A stretch of 17,822 nt of DNA from JBEKVE01 sp049514335. Its GTDB lineage: Bacteria; Actinomycetota; Acidimicrobiia; Acidimicrobiales; UBA8190. The stretch lies in contig JBEKVE010000051.1 in assembly GCA_049514335.1 (NCBI GenBank), forward strand, positions 1 to 17,822, in the 5' to 3' direction. The position numbers were made by a program, and so were the translations under genes. How positions within the stretch are numbered: the first letter of the stretch is position 1; the number at the start of each line of letters is the position of its first letter. Shown here one piece after another: positions 1 to 7,870 of the stretch. Under the pieces are notes generated by a model that searched no databases, was not told where the DNA came from, and saw only the letters and a list, made by a program, of their open reading frames with translations.

Positions 1-274
1 CCGCCCCCGCTCCCGCCCGGGCGATCCCCGTCTCCGCCCCCACGTCCCCTTCGGTGCGCCGACGACGCTTGTGGGCCTTGGCGGCGATCTCGGCGTCGAT
101 CTCGGCGTCGAGCGCGGCGCGTCGTTCTTGGCGCGCCTGGCGCCGGGCGTCGCGCCGGGCGGCCCGTCCTTCTCGCCCAGCTCGCTCGTCCTCCTCGAGG
201 GCGCGGGCGGCGAGCTCGCCCAGATTGTCGAGCGGCGTCTCCGGCGCGCCGTCGGCGTCGGGCTCGGGGCTCAT
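1..274 (-). CDS. N-terminal 91 codons of an unidentified protein (runs off the window)
   Basis: An open frame starts at an ATG at 274 and reads to base 1 without a stop. It begins MSPEPDADGAPETPLDNLGE and continues into a segment very rich in Arg, Glu, Ala and Asp (about residues 20-75), probably helical or coiled coil. No conserved domain is reached, so the sequence gives no function. It lies 28 nt after the stop of the LivH-LivM permease on the same strand, so co-transcription is likely. The cluster contains LivH, LivM and a LivF-type ATPase but no LivG-type ATPase, so a LivG ATPase with a charged N-terminal extension is a reasonable guess from context only. No good Shine-Dalgarno is visible before the ATG, and no in-frame GTG or TTG lies between it and the preceding stop. 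Confidence 0.6.
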   Translation of the reverse strand, partial: MSPEPDADGAPETPLDNLGELAARALEEDERAGREGRAARRDARRQARQERRAALDAEIDAEIAAKAHKRRRRTEGDVGAETGIARAGAGA

Positions 275-302
275 GTGGACACCGGTCCGTCCGTGGGGGT
301 GC

Positions 303-2366
303 TCACGGGACGGCCGGCACCTGATCGGCTCCGCTCACCTCGCCCGCCCCTCCGGACCCTCCCGGCCCGCTGCTGTCCGCCGTCCCGGGGTCGGAGCCGG
401 GGCCGCCCACGGGCTCCGCGCCGCGCCTGTCGCGCAGGCGTGCCACACCGGCGGTCACCAGGTCGCCGATCTGGTGCATGACTTGGGCCATGCCTCCCGG
501 CAGGTAGAGGATGAACGCCATCAACCCGATGCCGCTCGTCAGGAGCTGGGTGGTGCTGGTGGTGCCGAAGATGGCGGGCAGGCCCACCAGGTACACGGCA
601 CCGAGCACCGCACCGGGGATGGAGTCGAGGCCGCCGATGACAACCATCGACACCACCAGGAGCGACACGGTGGGATCGAAGGTGTCGGTGCTGAAGCGCT
701 CGCTGGCGAACGCGAAGCATACGCCCGCGTAGCCGGCGATGAAGCCCGACAGGGCGAAGGCCATGAGCTTGGTCCGAATCACGGGGATGCCCGCCGCTCC
801 GGCCGCCACCTCGTTGTCGCGCACCGCGATCAGCCGGCGGGCGACGCCCTTGTCGCGCCACACCCGCACCATGAACACGGTAAGGATCAGGATGGCGAGC
901 GAGAACCAGGCGAAGGCCCGCTCCGACGTGATGCCGAAGCCGAACAGGTTCGGCCGTGAAATGAGCGTCGACTGGGGGTCGGGGAGGCCCGTGCAGAGCG
1001 TGCGGTGGAGCAGGGGCACGGTCCAGCACGGTGTGGCCAGCACGGCCGTCTGCATGAAGAGGGCGAAGCCCAGAGTGCTCACCGCCAGGTAGAGACCCCG
1101 GATGCGAAGTGCCGTCAACCCCACCAGGGCCGACACGATGCCGGTGACGACGCCGGCGAAGGGGAGCAGGAGCACGAGGGGAACGCTCGTTCCGAGGTGC
1201 GCGGCCATGTCCGTGCCCACCGCCACCAGCGCGAACTGGCCCAGCGAGACCTGCCCCGCCCATCCCGTGAGCACCGTCAGCGACAGGGCGATGACGCCGT
1301 AGATGCAGATCTGGGACATGAGATAGGAGTTGCCGACGCTGAGCAGCAGGGGCAGCGCCACGGCCACGGCCAGGGTCGCGCTCACCCCAGCGGTCCCCAC
1401 CTTGGCGCGCAGCCCCCCCGCCGCGCGCCGGAAGGCGAAGGTCCCCGACGTCCACGACACGCGTTCGGAGGTGCGCGAGCCCTTCTGCAGCGACGACGCC
1501 CGCACGAGCAGGGCCCCCAGCAGGAGGAGGAAAAGGATGAGCTCGATGGTGGCGGATCCGGTCGACGGGTTGGTGATGTTCCACTGCAGAACGTCCAGCA
1601 CGATCCCGACACCCACGCCGGCGAGGAAGGCCACCGGGAGGCTCACCATGGCCCCCAGGAGCGCGGCCAGGAGGGCGAGGAGCAGCAGGTCGGGGCTCAG
1701 CACCTCGGTGAGGGCGCTCGTCTGGGAGGGGGAGGCCAGGATGGCGGTGATCGCCGACAACCCGCCGGCCAGCGTCCACGCCACCGTCGAGGTGCGCCGG
1801 ACCCACACCCCCGACAGGCGCGCCGACTCGGTGTTCTCGGCGGACGCCCGCATGGCCAGGCCCCACGGGGAGAAGCGGATGAACGCCGCCAGCCCGAGGG
1901 CCACGATGGGCGCCACCACGAGGGTGAGGACCTCCCCGGGGGGGAATTCGAACGTCCCGATGTGAAACGACCAGTGCACGGGGACGGGGAACGCCCGGAA
2001 GAGCTGCTTGGGCCGGATGAAGGGCAGCACGGTGAAGAGGAACAGGAACTGCGACAGCCCGATCGTGGCCACCATGAGCATGACCCGGGGTCGGTGCTGC
2101 AGACGGCGCAACACGAGCTCGGAGAGTGCGCCCACCAACGCCGACAGGGCGACCGCGGCGATGGCCGCCGCCACGTAGTTGATGTGGTAGTCGTAGTACA
2201 GCTTCACCAGGAACACGGCGGCCACGACGCCGAGTTGTCCCTGGGCGAAGTTGATGACGCGGCTGGTGCGGTAGATGAGCACCAGGCCGACAGCGAGCAA
2301 CCCGTAGTTGAGGCCGAGGATCGCCCCCTCGACGATGATCGACGAGGGAACGGATACGCCGATCAC
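303..2366 (-). CDS. Fused LivH-LivM branched-chain amino acid-type ABC transporter permease
   Basis: This 687-residue inner-membrane protein joins the two permease subunits of a HAAT/Liv-type importer. Residues 1-290 match LivH, including the opening helices with NYGLLAVGLVLIYRTSRVINFAQGQ and the ATPase-contact loop ASAENTESARLSGV (about 174-187). Residues 325-645 match LivM, with LTGWAGQVSLGQFALVAVG (about 365-384) and a second contact loop AVRDNEVAAGAAGI (about 514-527). A charged linker at about 290-320 joins the halves, and a Gly/Pro/Ser-rich tail (646-687) ends the protein. The start is GTG, overlapping the stop of the MFS-LivF fusion gene by 4 nt (GTGA), so the two are translationally coupled. 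The family imports branched-chain amino acids, amides, urea and many small acids. The substrate here is unknown, and no periplasmic binding protein lies in the window. Separate LivH and LivM genes are the usual arrangement, though fusions are known. Confidence 0.93.
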   Translation of the reverse strand: MIGVSVPSSIIVEGAILGLNYGLLAVGLVLIYRTSRVINFAQGQLGVVAAVFLVKLYYDYHINYVAAAIAAVALSALVGALSELVLRRLQHRPRVMLMVATIGLSQFLFLFTVLPFIRPKQLFRAFPVPVHWSFHIGTFEFPPGEVLTLVVAPIVALGLAAFIRFSPWGLAMRASAENTESARLSGVWVRRTSTVAWTLAGGLSAITAILASPSQTSALTEVLSPDLLLLALLAALLGAMVSLPVAFLAGVGVGIVLDVLQWNITNPSTGSATIELILFLLLLGALLVRASSLQKGSRTSERVSWTSGTFAFRRAAGGLRAKVGTAGVSATLAVAVALPLLLSVGNSYLMSQICIYGVIALSLTVLTGWAGQVSLGQFALVAVGTDMAAHLGTSVPLVLLLPFAGVVTGIVSALVGLTALRIRGLYLAVSTLGFALFMQTAVLATPCWTVPLLHRTLCTGLPDPQSTLISRPNLFGFGITSERAFAWFSLAILILTVFMVRVWRDKGVARRLIAVRDNEVAAGAAGIPVIRTKLMAFALSGFIAGYAGVCFAFASERFSTDTFDPTVSLLVVSMVVIGGLDSIPGAVLGAVYLVGLPAIFGTTSTTQLLTSGIGLMAFILYLPGGMAQVMHQIGDLVTAGVARLRDRRGAEPVGGPGSDPGTADSSGPGGSGGAGEVSGADQVPAVP

Positions 2367-4996
2367 GACGGGTCCCGCGCCATCGGGTCAGGACCGGGGG
2401 GATCGCCGGGGCGCTCCCCGCCGTTGGCGCCACTGGCGTCGGAGGCGCCGCCCGAGTGAGGCGTGCCGCCGATCCACAGGTCGCCGGCACCGGGGAGCGT
2501 CGGACCCGTGTTGGGCTTGGCCCCCTCGGGAGCGCTCGAAGCGCTCGAAGCGCTCGAAGCGCCCGGAGCGACAGGAGGAATGGGGTGGGCATCGTCGCCG
2601 CCCACCCCGGTCCCGTGCCCGTCCGTTCCCCCGCCGACGCCGAGGCCGCTCCCTCCGACGCCGAGGCCGCTCCCTCCGGCCGGCGCGCCGTTCCCACCCA
2701 GCGAGGCCCCGTTCGCATGTGAGGCCCCGTTCGCATGTGAGGCCCCGTTCGCACCCGTCGAGGCCCCGTTGCCGAGGACCGAGCTGACGCTGGTCAGGAA
2801 GACGGGGCGCAGGAGGTCGTCGCGTTCGATCAACTCGGAGATGGACCCGTCGAAGCGGATCTGGCCCCGCTCGAGGAAGATCGCCCGCTCCGCCAGGGTC
2901 ATGGCCCTGTTGACGCTCTGCTCCACGAGCACGACGGTGGCGCCGTCGGCGTTCACGCGCCGGACGATGTCCATGAGGCGCTCCACCGTCATGGGGGCGA
3001 GACCGAAGGCGAGCTCGTCGATCATGAGAAGGCGCGGCTTGGTCATCATGACCCGGGCCAGCGCCAGCATCTGCTGCTCCCCGCCCGACAGCGTTCCCGC
3101 CGGTTGCTCCAGACGATCTTCGAGCTCGGGGAACATGCCCACCGCATCGTCGAGGGCGGACTTGGCCCGTGCCGAGTCGCGCCGGAATGTGTGCTCGCCG
3201 ATGCGCAGGTTCTCCCGGACGGTGAGCCCCGGGAAGGTCATCTTGCCCCCCACGAGCAGCGCCGCGCCCAGGCCGATGATCTGCTCCGACTCGAGGTAGG
3301 TGCAGTTGGTGCCGAAGACGCGGATCACACCGCGATGGGGATGGTCGAGTCCGGACACGGCCCGCAGCAGCGTGCTCTTGCCCGCCCCGTTGGTGCCCAG
3401 CAGGGCCACGATGGACCCCTCGGGGACCTCCAGGTTGACGTCGAACAGTACCTGCTGGGTGCCGTAGAAGAAGTCCATGTTGTGGATCTGCAGGGCGGGG
3501 ATGGCACCGCCCGCCTTGCGGCGCTTGCCCTCGGCGTAGCGCTCGATGACGTCCTCGATCACGAGGGTGATGTCACCGCGCACGAAGCGCGAGCCCACGA
3601 GGAGCAGCACCCCGCCGACCGCGCACACCGGGCCGATGACCGTGAGGGCCGTGGTGACGTTGGTGGCGTCGCTGATCGCTCCGAGCAGGATGCCGCCCGC
3701 GAAGCCGCCGAACACGAGGGCGTACACGCCGAACAGGCCGAAGCAGATGGCGCGCATCTCCGGGGGAGCGGTGGCCGCCAGGGTCTGGAAGATGCAGATC
3801 GACAAGGGGGCGACCGCCGCTTGGGCCAGGAACTGCAGCACCACGACCATCCACAGGTGCGGCATGTAGAGCGAGGCCGAGTACAGGCCGCCGAATGCCG
3901 TGATGGCGATGCCCGCCACCACGAGGGGCTTCTCAGGGGCACGTCGGAAGAGCCGGTCGCCCACCAGGAATGCCACCGGCAGGCCCAGGAACGACGACAG
4001 ACCGGTGATCGACAGCACGTCGGCTCGATGAGCGACGCCCAGGTGCCACACCCGCGAGAAGTAGAGGGAGCCGAACAGGGGGATGCCGGTGCCCGCGAAC
4101 CCGAGGATGGCGACCGCCACGAGCTCGTAGTACAGCGACCGGATACGCAGCAGGCGGGTGATGGCCGAGCCGAGCAGCACCTTGGGGGCGTGCTCCTGCT
4201 CCGACTCGATGTCCATGCCTGCGGCCCGCAGGATGTGGCTCGACTCGTTGGCCCCCTTGTCGGGCTCCCGGATGCGGAACGTGAGCAGGGCCACGGGAAT
4301 GCCGACGAGTGCCAATCCGAGCCCCCAACGCCAGTTGTGGGTGGCTGCGGCGATGTAGCCCACGAGCAGGATGCCGATGGTGTTCGACACCGGGTCGTTC
4401 ATGTTGTGCCAGGCGAAGATGCGGGCGCGTCCGTTGGTCGGGTAGGCGTCGGACAGGTAGGCGTTGTGGACCGTGTCGCTCGAGCCCAGCCCGATGGCCG
4501 CCCCCAGGTACAAGAAGACGAAGGGCCACACGTTGTGCACGAGGCCCATGAGGGGTACGAGGATCGAGAAGATGAGGAGCGTGACGGCGGCCACGACCTT
4601 GCGCCGGCCCCGGTCAGCCCACACCGCCACCGGCATGCCCCAGGCGATCTGGGCCACCGCACCCACGAAGAAGACGGCCCCGAGGGACGTGTCGCTCAGG
4701 TGGAAGGACTGGCGGATCTCGGGTGCCACGACGCCGAGCCCGTTCACGATGGTGTCGGTCACGAGCGCCGACATGGTGAGCAGGATCAGGGGGGTGAACC
4801 CGTGCTCCCGCAGGATGCCGAGGAGCGGGGGAGGCTTGCCCTCCCCGGTGCCGGGCATGAGCTCGACGTCCGCCACCGCCGCCTTGTCCCGGCTGCGGCC
4901 GACGGCCTCGGCCAGCAGCTCATCCGGGACGATGAAATTGAAGAGCGGCTGCTCCCCCTCGAACATCGCCTGCTCCCCGAGGAGCGGGTCCCCCAT
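2363..4996 (-). CDS. MFS transporter fused to a LivF-type ABC ATPase, with a low-complexity C-terminal tail
   Basis: This 877-residue protein joins two transport classes. Residues about 60-475 form a major facilitator permease, with MFS motif A seen as AVWADRGRRK (124-133) and many hydrophobic segments. Residues about 499-735 are a LivF-like ATPase: Walker A GTNGAGKST (534-542), signature LSGGEQQ (636-642), Walker B ending D660-E661, and VEQS (691-694) at the switch position, where LivF proteins typically carry EQN. The usual Q-loop Gln/Glu is not apparent, since the region reads LVGGKMTFPGLTV. Residues 740-877 are a Gly/Ala/Ser/Asn tail built from short in-frame DNA repeats. The gene overlaps the LivH-LivM start by 4 nt, so the ATPase probably serves that permease. 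No ribosome site precedes the ATG at 4996, whereas Met11 (4966) has GGGGAG 6 nt upstream and may be the real start. The role of the MFS half is unknown. Confidence 0.9.
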   Translation of the reverse strand: MGDPLLGEQAMFEGEQPLFNFIVPDELLAEAVGRSRDKAAVADVELMPGTGEGKPPPLLGILREHGFTPLILLTMSALVTDTIVNGLGVVAPEIRQSFHLSDTSLGAVFFVGAVAQIAWGMPVAVWADRGRRKVVAAVTLLIFSILVPLMGLVHNVWPFVFLYLGAAIGLGSSDTVHNAYLSDAYPTNGRARIFAWHNMNDPVSNTIGILLVGYIAAATHNWRWGLGLALVGIPVALLTFRIREPDKGANESSHILRAAGMDIESEQEHAPKVLLGSAITRLLRIRSLYYELVAVAILGFAGTGIPLFGSLYFSRVWHLGVAHRADVLSITGLSSFLGLPVAFLVGDRLFRRAPEKPLVVAGIAITAFGGLYSASLYMPHLWMVVVLQFLAQAAVAPLSICIFQTLAATAPPEMRAICFGLFGVYALVFGGFAGGILLGAISDATNVTTALTVIGPVCAVGGVLLLVGSRFVRGDITLVIEDVIERYAEGKRRKAGGAIPALQIHNMDFFYGTQQVLFDVNLEVPEGSIVALLGTNGAGKSTLLRAVSGLDHPHRGVIRVFGTNCTYLESEQIIGLGAALLVGGKMTFPGLTVRENLRIGEHTFRRDSARAKSALDDAVGMFPELEDRLEQPAGTLSGGEQQMLALARVMMTKPRLLMIDELAFGLAPMTVERLMDIVRRVNADGATVVLVEQSVNRAMTLAERAIFLERGQIRFDGSISELIERDDLLRPVFLTSVSSVLGNGASTGANGASHANGASHANGASLGGNGAPAGGSGLGVGGSGLGVGGGTDGHGTGVGGDDAHPIPPVAPGASSASSASSAPEGAKPNTGPTLPGAGDLWIGGTPHSGGASDASGANGGERPGDPPGPDPMARDPS
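2531..2773 (-). repeat. In-frame short tandem repeats in the MFS-LivF C-terminal tail
   Basis: Three separate arrays sit in the last 140 codons of the fusion gene. A 9-bp unit (AGCGCTCGA on the plus strand) is repeated about four times at 2531-2566 and codes for Ser-Ser-Ala. A 21-bp unit occurs twice at 2636-2677 and gives GSGLGVG. An 18-bp unit occurs three times at 2703-2756, with a fourth shortened copy to about 2773, and gives ANGASH. All unit lengths are multiples of three, so copy-number change would alter tail length without breaking the frame. Confidence 0.9.
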
Positions 4997-5015
4997 AACC
5001 CGGACACGCTAATCC

Positions 5016-5031
5016 CTGACGTGATCGTCAG
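5016..5031. promoter_or_regulatory. Inverted repeat CTGACG-N4-CGTCAG upstream of the transport genes
   Basis: A perfect 6-4-6 inverted repeat, CTGACGTGATCGTCAG, lies 20 bp upstream of the ATG at 4996, inside the 87-bp gap between the LarA-type gene and the MFS-LivF fusion gene. The size and symmetry fit an operator for a dimeric repressor of the TetR or GntR type. No convincing -10/-35 pair could be read beside it, so a role as an mRNA leader stem-loop is also possible. Confidence 0.45.
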
Positions 5032-5045
5032 AGAGTCGAGACCTC

Positions 5046-5062
5046 CGGCGCCTCCGGCGCCG
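5046..5062 (-). terminator. Possible GC hairpin after the LarA-type gene
   Basis: CGGCGCC-TCC-GGCGCCG is a perfect 7-bp stem with a 3-nt loop. It begins about 21 nt past the stop codon of the LarA-type gene and ends before the 5016-5031 palindrome. It has no T-run, so it would be a weak or atypical intrinsic terminator. If active, it would separate the catabolic block from the transport block. Confidence 0.3.
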
Positions 5063-5083
5063 CCACCCCAGGGGGAGCGCCGG

Positions 5084-6379
5084 TCATGGAGCGGTGGCGA
5101 CGGTGAGCGGTCCGAGGGGGAGCACACCCAGGTGGGCGCCGGTGCCGGCGTCATCGAGCGCCTCGGTCACGGCGTCGCTCACGTCGGCCACGGGCCGCAG
5201 ATGCGCGGCGCGCACCTCGTCGTCGGCCAGCCCCTCGGCGCGCAACCACACGTCGGCCTGCGCCAGCACGCGGCCGAGCACCTGGGCCTGCCAGCGGTCG
5301 GTCTCAGGCGGGCCGTCGCCACCGCCCAACGTGCCGGGCCCCGTTGACTCGGACAGGAGCCGGGCGAAGGCCCCGCCCCCCGGGGTCCCGTCGGCGCACT
5401 CGGCCGCCATGACGATGGTGCCGCCGCGCCGCACGACCCGCTCGGCCGCCGCCATGCCCTTGACCGTCTGGTACAGGTTGCGATCGAGCGGATAACCGCC
5501 GTTGGTGCTGAGCACGACGTCGAAACGCTCCGGCACGCGCTGCACGGCGGTCTCCTCCACGAAGCGGCAGGCCGCATCGTGGCCGTCGGGCAGGGTGCCG
5601 GCGAAGACGGCGGTGAGCCGGCGGCGCCGGTTGATGGCGACGTCGAGCGAGAGCGCCGGAGGCACCATGGCGACCGCCCGCCGGACGAAGTCGTGGACCG
5701 GGTTCCCCTCTCGGACGAGCCACGTGGCGTCGGCATCGGCGATGCGGGCCGGGCTGTGCGCCTCGAGCACGGTGGCCAGTGCGGCCAGGCCGGGGCAGGC
5801 TCCTTTGGGCCCGCCGCTGAATCCGGCGAAGAAGTGCGGCTCCACGAAACCGGTCAGGATGCGCACGTCGGCCTCGACGTAGCGCCGGTCGATGAGGATC
5901 GGCGCCCCGTCGACCGTGCCCACCTCGACGTGCTCGGGCCCGGCCTCGGCGTCGTGCTGGTGGATGCGGTAGCGCGCCACGATGTCGGGACCGACCAGCT
6001 CCACCATTTCGTCGGGAGTGGCGGCCCGGTGGGTGCCCGTGGCGCACAACAGCTCGACGTGTTCGGGCCCCGCGCCCATGCGCTCCAGCTCGGCCAGCAG
6101 GGGGGGCAGCACGGTGCGGTTGGGCATGGGCCGGGTGATGTCGGGGAAGACGACCGCTACCGTGAGCCCGCCGGCTGCGCCCCGCCGCGCCGCAGCACGC
6201 GCCGCCGATCGCACGACGTCTTCGAGCGGCGGTCCCGACACCGGTGTGCGCAGCGACTTGACCACCGCACCCCGCTCGTCGGCCAGCCCGGGGAGCTCGG
6301 TGGGCGTGACGACCACGGCGTCGTCGGGGACCCGCGCCACCAGGCCGGCGCGCCCGTAGGCCAGGGCCACGTCCTTCAC
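5084..6379 (-). CDS. LarA-family (nickel-pincer) 2-hydroxyacid racemase/epimerase
   Basis: This 431-residue protein matches the lactate racemase LarA family (DUF2088), which swaps configuration at C2 of hydroxyacids using a nickel-pincer nucleotide. The hallmarks are present: FPDITRP (Asp80, Arg83), ATGTHR (His117), EPHFFAGFSGGPKGACPG (His182 and Lys192, the latter at the position of the Lys that binds the cofactor covalently in lactate racemase), LEAHSP (His208), and STNGGYPLDRNLYQTVKG near 291-308. Length is normal for the family. The start is GTG, overlapping the kinase stop by 4 nt (GTGA). LarA homologues include malate and gluconate epimerases, and the sugar-kinase and aldolase neighbours favour a sugar acid over lactate. 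That substrate is an inference. The cofactor genes larB, larC and larE are not in the window and would be needed elsewhere. Confidence 0.88.
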   Translation of the reverse strand: MKDVALAYGRAGLVARVPDDAVVVTPTELPGLADERGAVVKSLRTPVSGPPLEDVVRSAARAAARRGAAGGLTVAVVFPDITRPMPNRTVLPPLLAELERMGAGPEHVELLCATGTHRAATPDEMVELVGPDIVARYRIHQHDAEAGPEHVEVGTVDGAPILIDRRYVEADVRILTGFVEPHFFAGFSGGPKGACPGLAALATVLEAHSPARIADADATWLVREGNPVHDFVRRAVAMVPPALSLDVAINRRRRLTAVFAGTLPDGHDAACRFVEETAVQRVPERFDVVLSTNGGYPLDRNLYQTVKGMAAAERVVRRGGTIVMAAECADGTPGGGAFARLLSESTGPGTLGGGDGPPETDRWQAQVLGRVLAQADVWLRAEGLADDEVRAAHLRPVADVSDAVTEALDDAGTGAHLGVLPLGPLTVATAP

Positions 6380-7866
6380 CGGTCGGCTCCGAGGCCGATG
6401 ACGGCGCGCGCCGCGGCGTCGACCGACGGGCGCAGCGCCCGGTAGGCGGCCACCGCCGACGGCTCGGCGGCGACGTCGTCGACCACCGGGTCCAAGCGGT
6501 CGAGGTCGAGCCCGTCACCGATGGCGTGCGCCACCACCAGCGCGGCGCCGGCGGAGGCCGCCTCGCCAGACCGCCGACGGCGCGCCGGGAGCCCGGTCAC
6601 GGCCGTGAGGACCTCGACCCACGAGGCGAGACCCGACCCGCCGCCCCCGAGCGCCAGGCCGGCGGCCGCACCGGTCACCGCCGCCAGCGATGCGACGCAG
6701 CGCTCCACGTCCCAGGCCACGGACTCGAGCACCGCACGCGCCAGGTCGGCGGCGTCGTGGTCGAGCGACAGGCCCACCACCGCCCCCCGGGCCGAGTCGC
6801 GCCACCACGGAGCCCGGGCCCCTCCGAACCAGGGCAGCACGGTGACGCCGCGTCCACCGGGCGGGCTCGCTCCGGCCCGGTCGAGCAGCTCGCCGGCGCC
6901 GATGCCGGTGAGACGGGCCAACCAGTCCACGAGGGAACCCGCCGCCGACAGGCCGCCCTCGAGCAGCCACCCGCCGAGGGCGGCGCGCGTGACGACGACG
7001 GTGTCGGGCGCGTCGTGGCGCGCCGACGCCGGCACAGGCACCGACACGTTGGCGGTCGTCCCCCACGACACCATGGGCCGGTCGGGCGTTGCCCCCGCCC
7101 CGAGCACCTCGCAGGCGCGGTCGCCGGCGCCGATGACGACGGGCACGCCGACGGGCAGTCCCAGCTCGTCGGCGGCGGCGACGACGAGCGCCCCGGTCAC
7201 CGAGGCCGAGGCGCGCAGCTCGGGGAACAGCGCGTCGTGGTCGCCCACCAGCTCGGGCAAGGGCGCCACCGGTGCGGACGGCGGCTCGTCCCCGGGGGGC
7301 ACCTCGGTCCAGGACCACGTGTCGTACAGGCCGGTGGCCGATGCCAGGGTGGGATCGGTGCACAGCTCGCCCGTCATGCGCCACGCCAGCAGGTCCCTGG
7401 GGGACAAGAGCCATCGGGCCCGGCGCATTCGCTCGGGCTCGTGGCGCACCAGCCACGCCACCTTGGCCGCCACCGACGCGGCATCGAGCACGATGCCGGT
7501 GCGGCGCCGCACGGCGTCGGCGCCCCCGCCCGCCGCCGCCAGAGCCGCCACCTCGTCGACGGCGCGCCGGTCCGACCACACGAGGGCCGGCCCGACGGGC
7601 GAGCCGTCGGCGGCCACCGGCACGACCGTCTGGCGGGCGGCGGAGAACCCGAGGGCGCGCACCGCCGAGAACGCCGAGGGCGCTTCGGCGCGCACCGCGG
7701 CGCAGGCGGTGGCCGTCGACGACCACCACGAGGCCGGGTCCTGCTCCACCCGGCCGCCGGGGCCGTAGGCGCACGCCACGGGAGCCCGGGCCAGCGACAC
7801 CAGGCCGTCGTCGTCCCACAGCGCCACCTTGGTGGCGCTCGTGCCGAGGTCGACGGTGAGGATCAG
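6376..7866 (-). CDS. FGGY-family carbohydrate kinase (xylulokinase-like)
   Basis: This kinase of about 496 residues has the two actin-like domains of FGGY sugar kinases. The N-terminal phosphate loop reads ILTVDLGTSATKVALWD (about 2-18). WSDRRA (97-102) is a sugar-side motif. GAGDRACEVLG (246-256) carries the likely catalytic Asp249. VSWGTTANV (266-274) is the second phosphate motif, and GGGGSGLASWVEVLTAVTGLP (about 407-427) matches the FGGY signature near the adenine site. The start is odd. No in-frame ATG, GTG or TTG lies close before the phosphate loop. The nearest possible initiator is CTG at 7866-7864, with AGGGTG 5 nt upstream. The next usable upstream ATG (8037) would add 57 residues that merely shadow the aldolase gene. 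The aldolase stops 4 nt upstream of the CTG and the LarA-type gene overlaps at the other end. The substrate is not known; a ketose or sugar acid is likely. Confidence 0.87.
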   Translation of the reverse strand: MILTVDLGTSATKVALWDDDGLVSLARAPVACAYGPGGRVEQDPASWWSSTATACAAVRAEAPSAFSAVRALGFSAARQTVVPVAADGSPVGPALVWSDRRAVDEVAALAAAGGGADAVRRRTGIVLDAASVAAKVAWLVRHEPERMRRARWLLSPRDLLAWRMTGELCTDPTLASATGLYDTWSWTEVPPGDEPPSAPVAPLPELVGDHDALFPELRASASVTGALVVAAADELGLPVGVPVVIGAGDRACEVLGAGATPDRPMVSWGTTANVSVPVPASARHDAPDTVVVTRAALGGWLLEGGLSAAGSLVDWLARLTGIGAGELLDRAGASPPGGRGVTVLPWFGGARAPWWRDSARGAVVGLSLDHDAADLARAVLESVAWDVERCVASLAAVTGAAAGLALGGGGSGLASWVEVLTAVTGLPARRRRSGEAASAGAALVVAHAIGDGLDLDRLDPVVDDVAAEPSAVAAYRALRPSVDAAARAVIGLGADR

Positions 7867-7870
7867 CGTG

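Noticed and set aside
939..954. Palindrome GCCGAACAGGTTCGGC, with an AAC-AG-GTT core like the KstR-type site
   Set aside because: It lies deep inside the LivH-LivM coding region, lacks the outer T and A of the motif, and codes for a normal stretch of protein. Most likely chance in GC-rich code.
1180..1193. Palindrome GGAACG-CT-CGTTCC
   Set aside because: Inside the LivM half of the permease gene with the wrong half-site spacing (AAC-N4-GTT). No promoter nearby.
3104..5347. 747-codon open frame on the plus strand, opposite the MFS-LivF gene
   Set aside because: Composition is dominated by Gln, Glu, His, Gly and Arg with no domain, which is the usual antisense shadow of a GC-rich gene. The minus-strand frame has clear MFS and ABC motifs.
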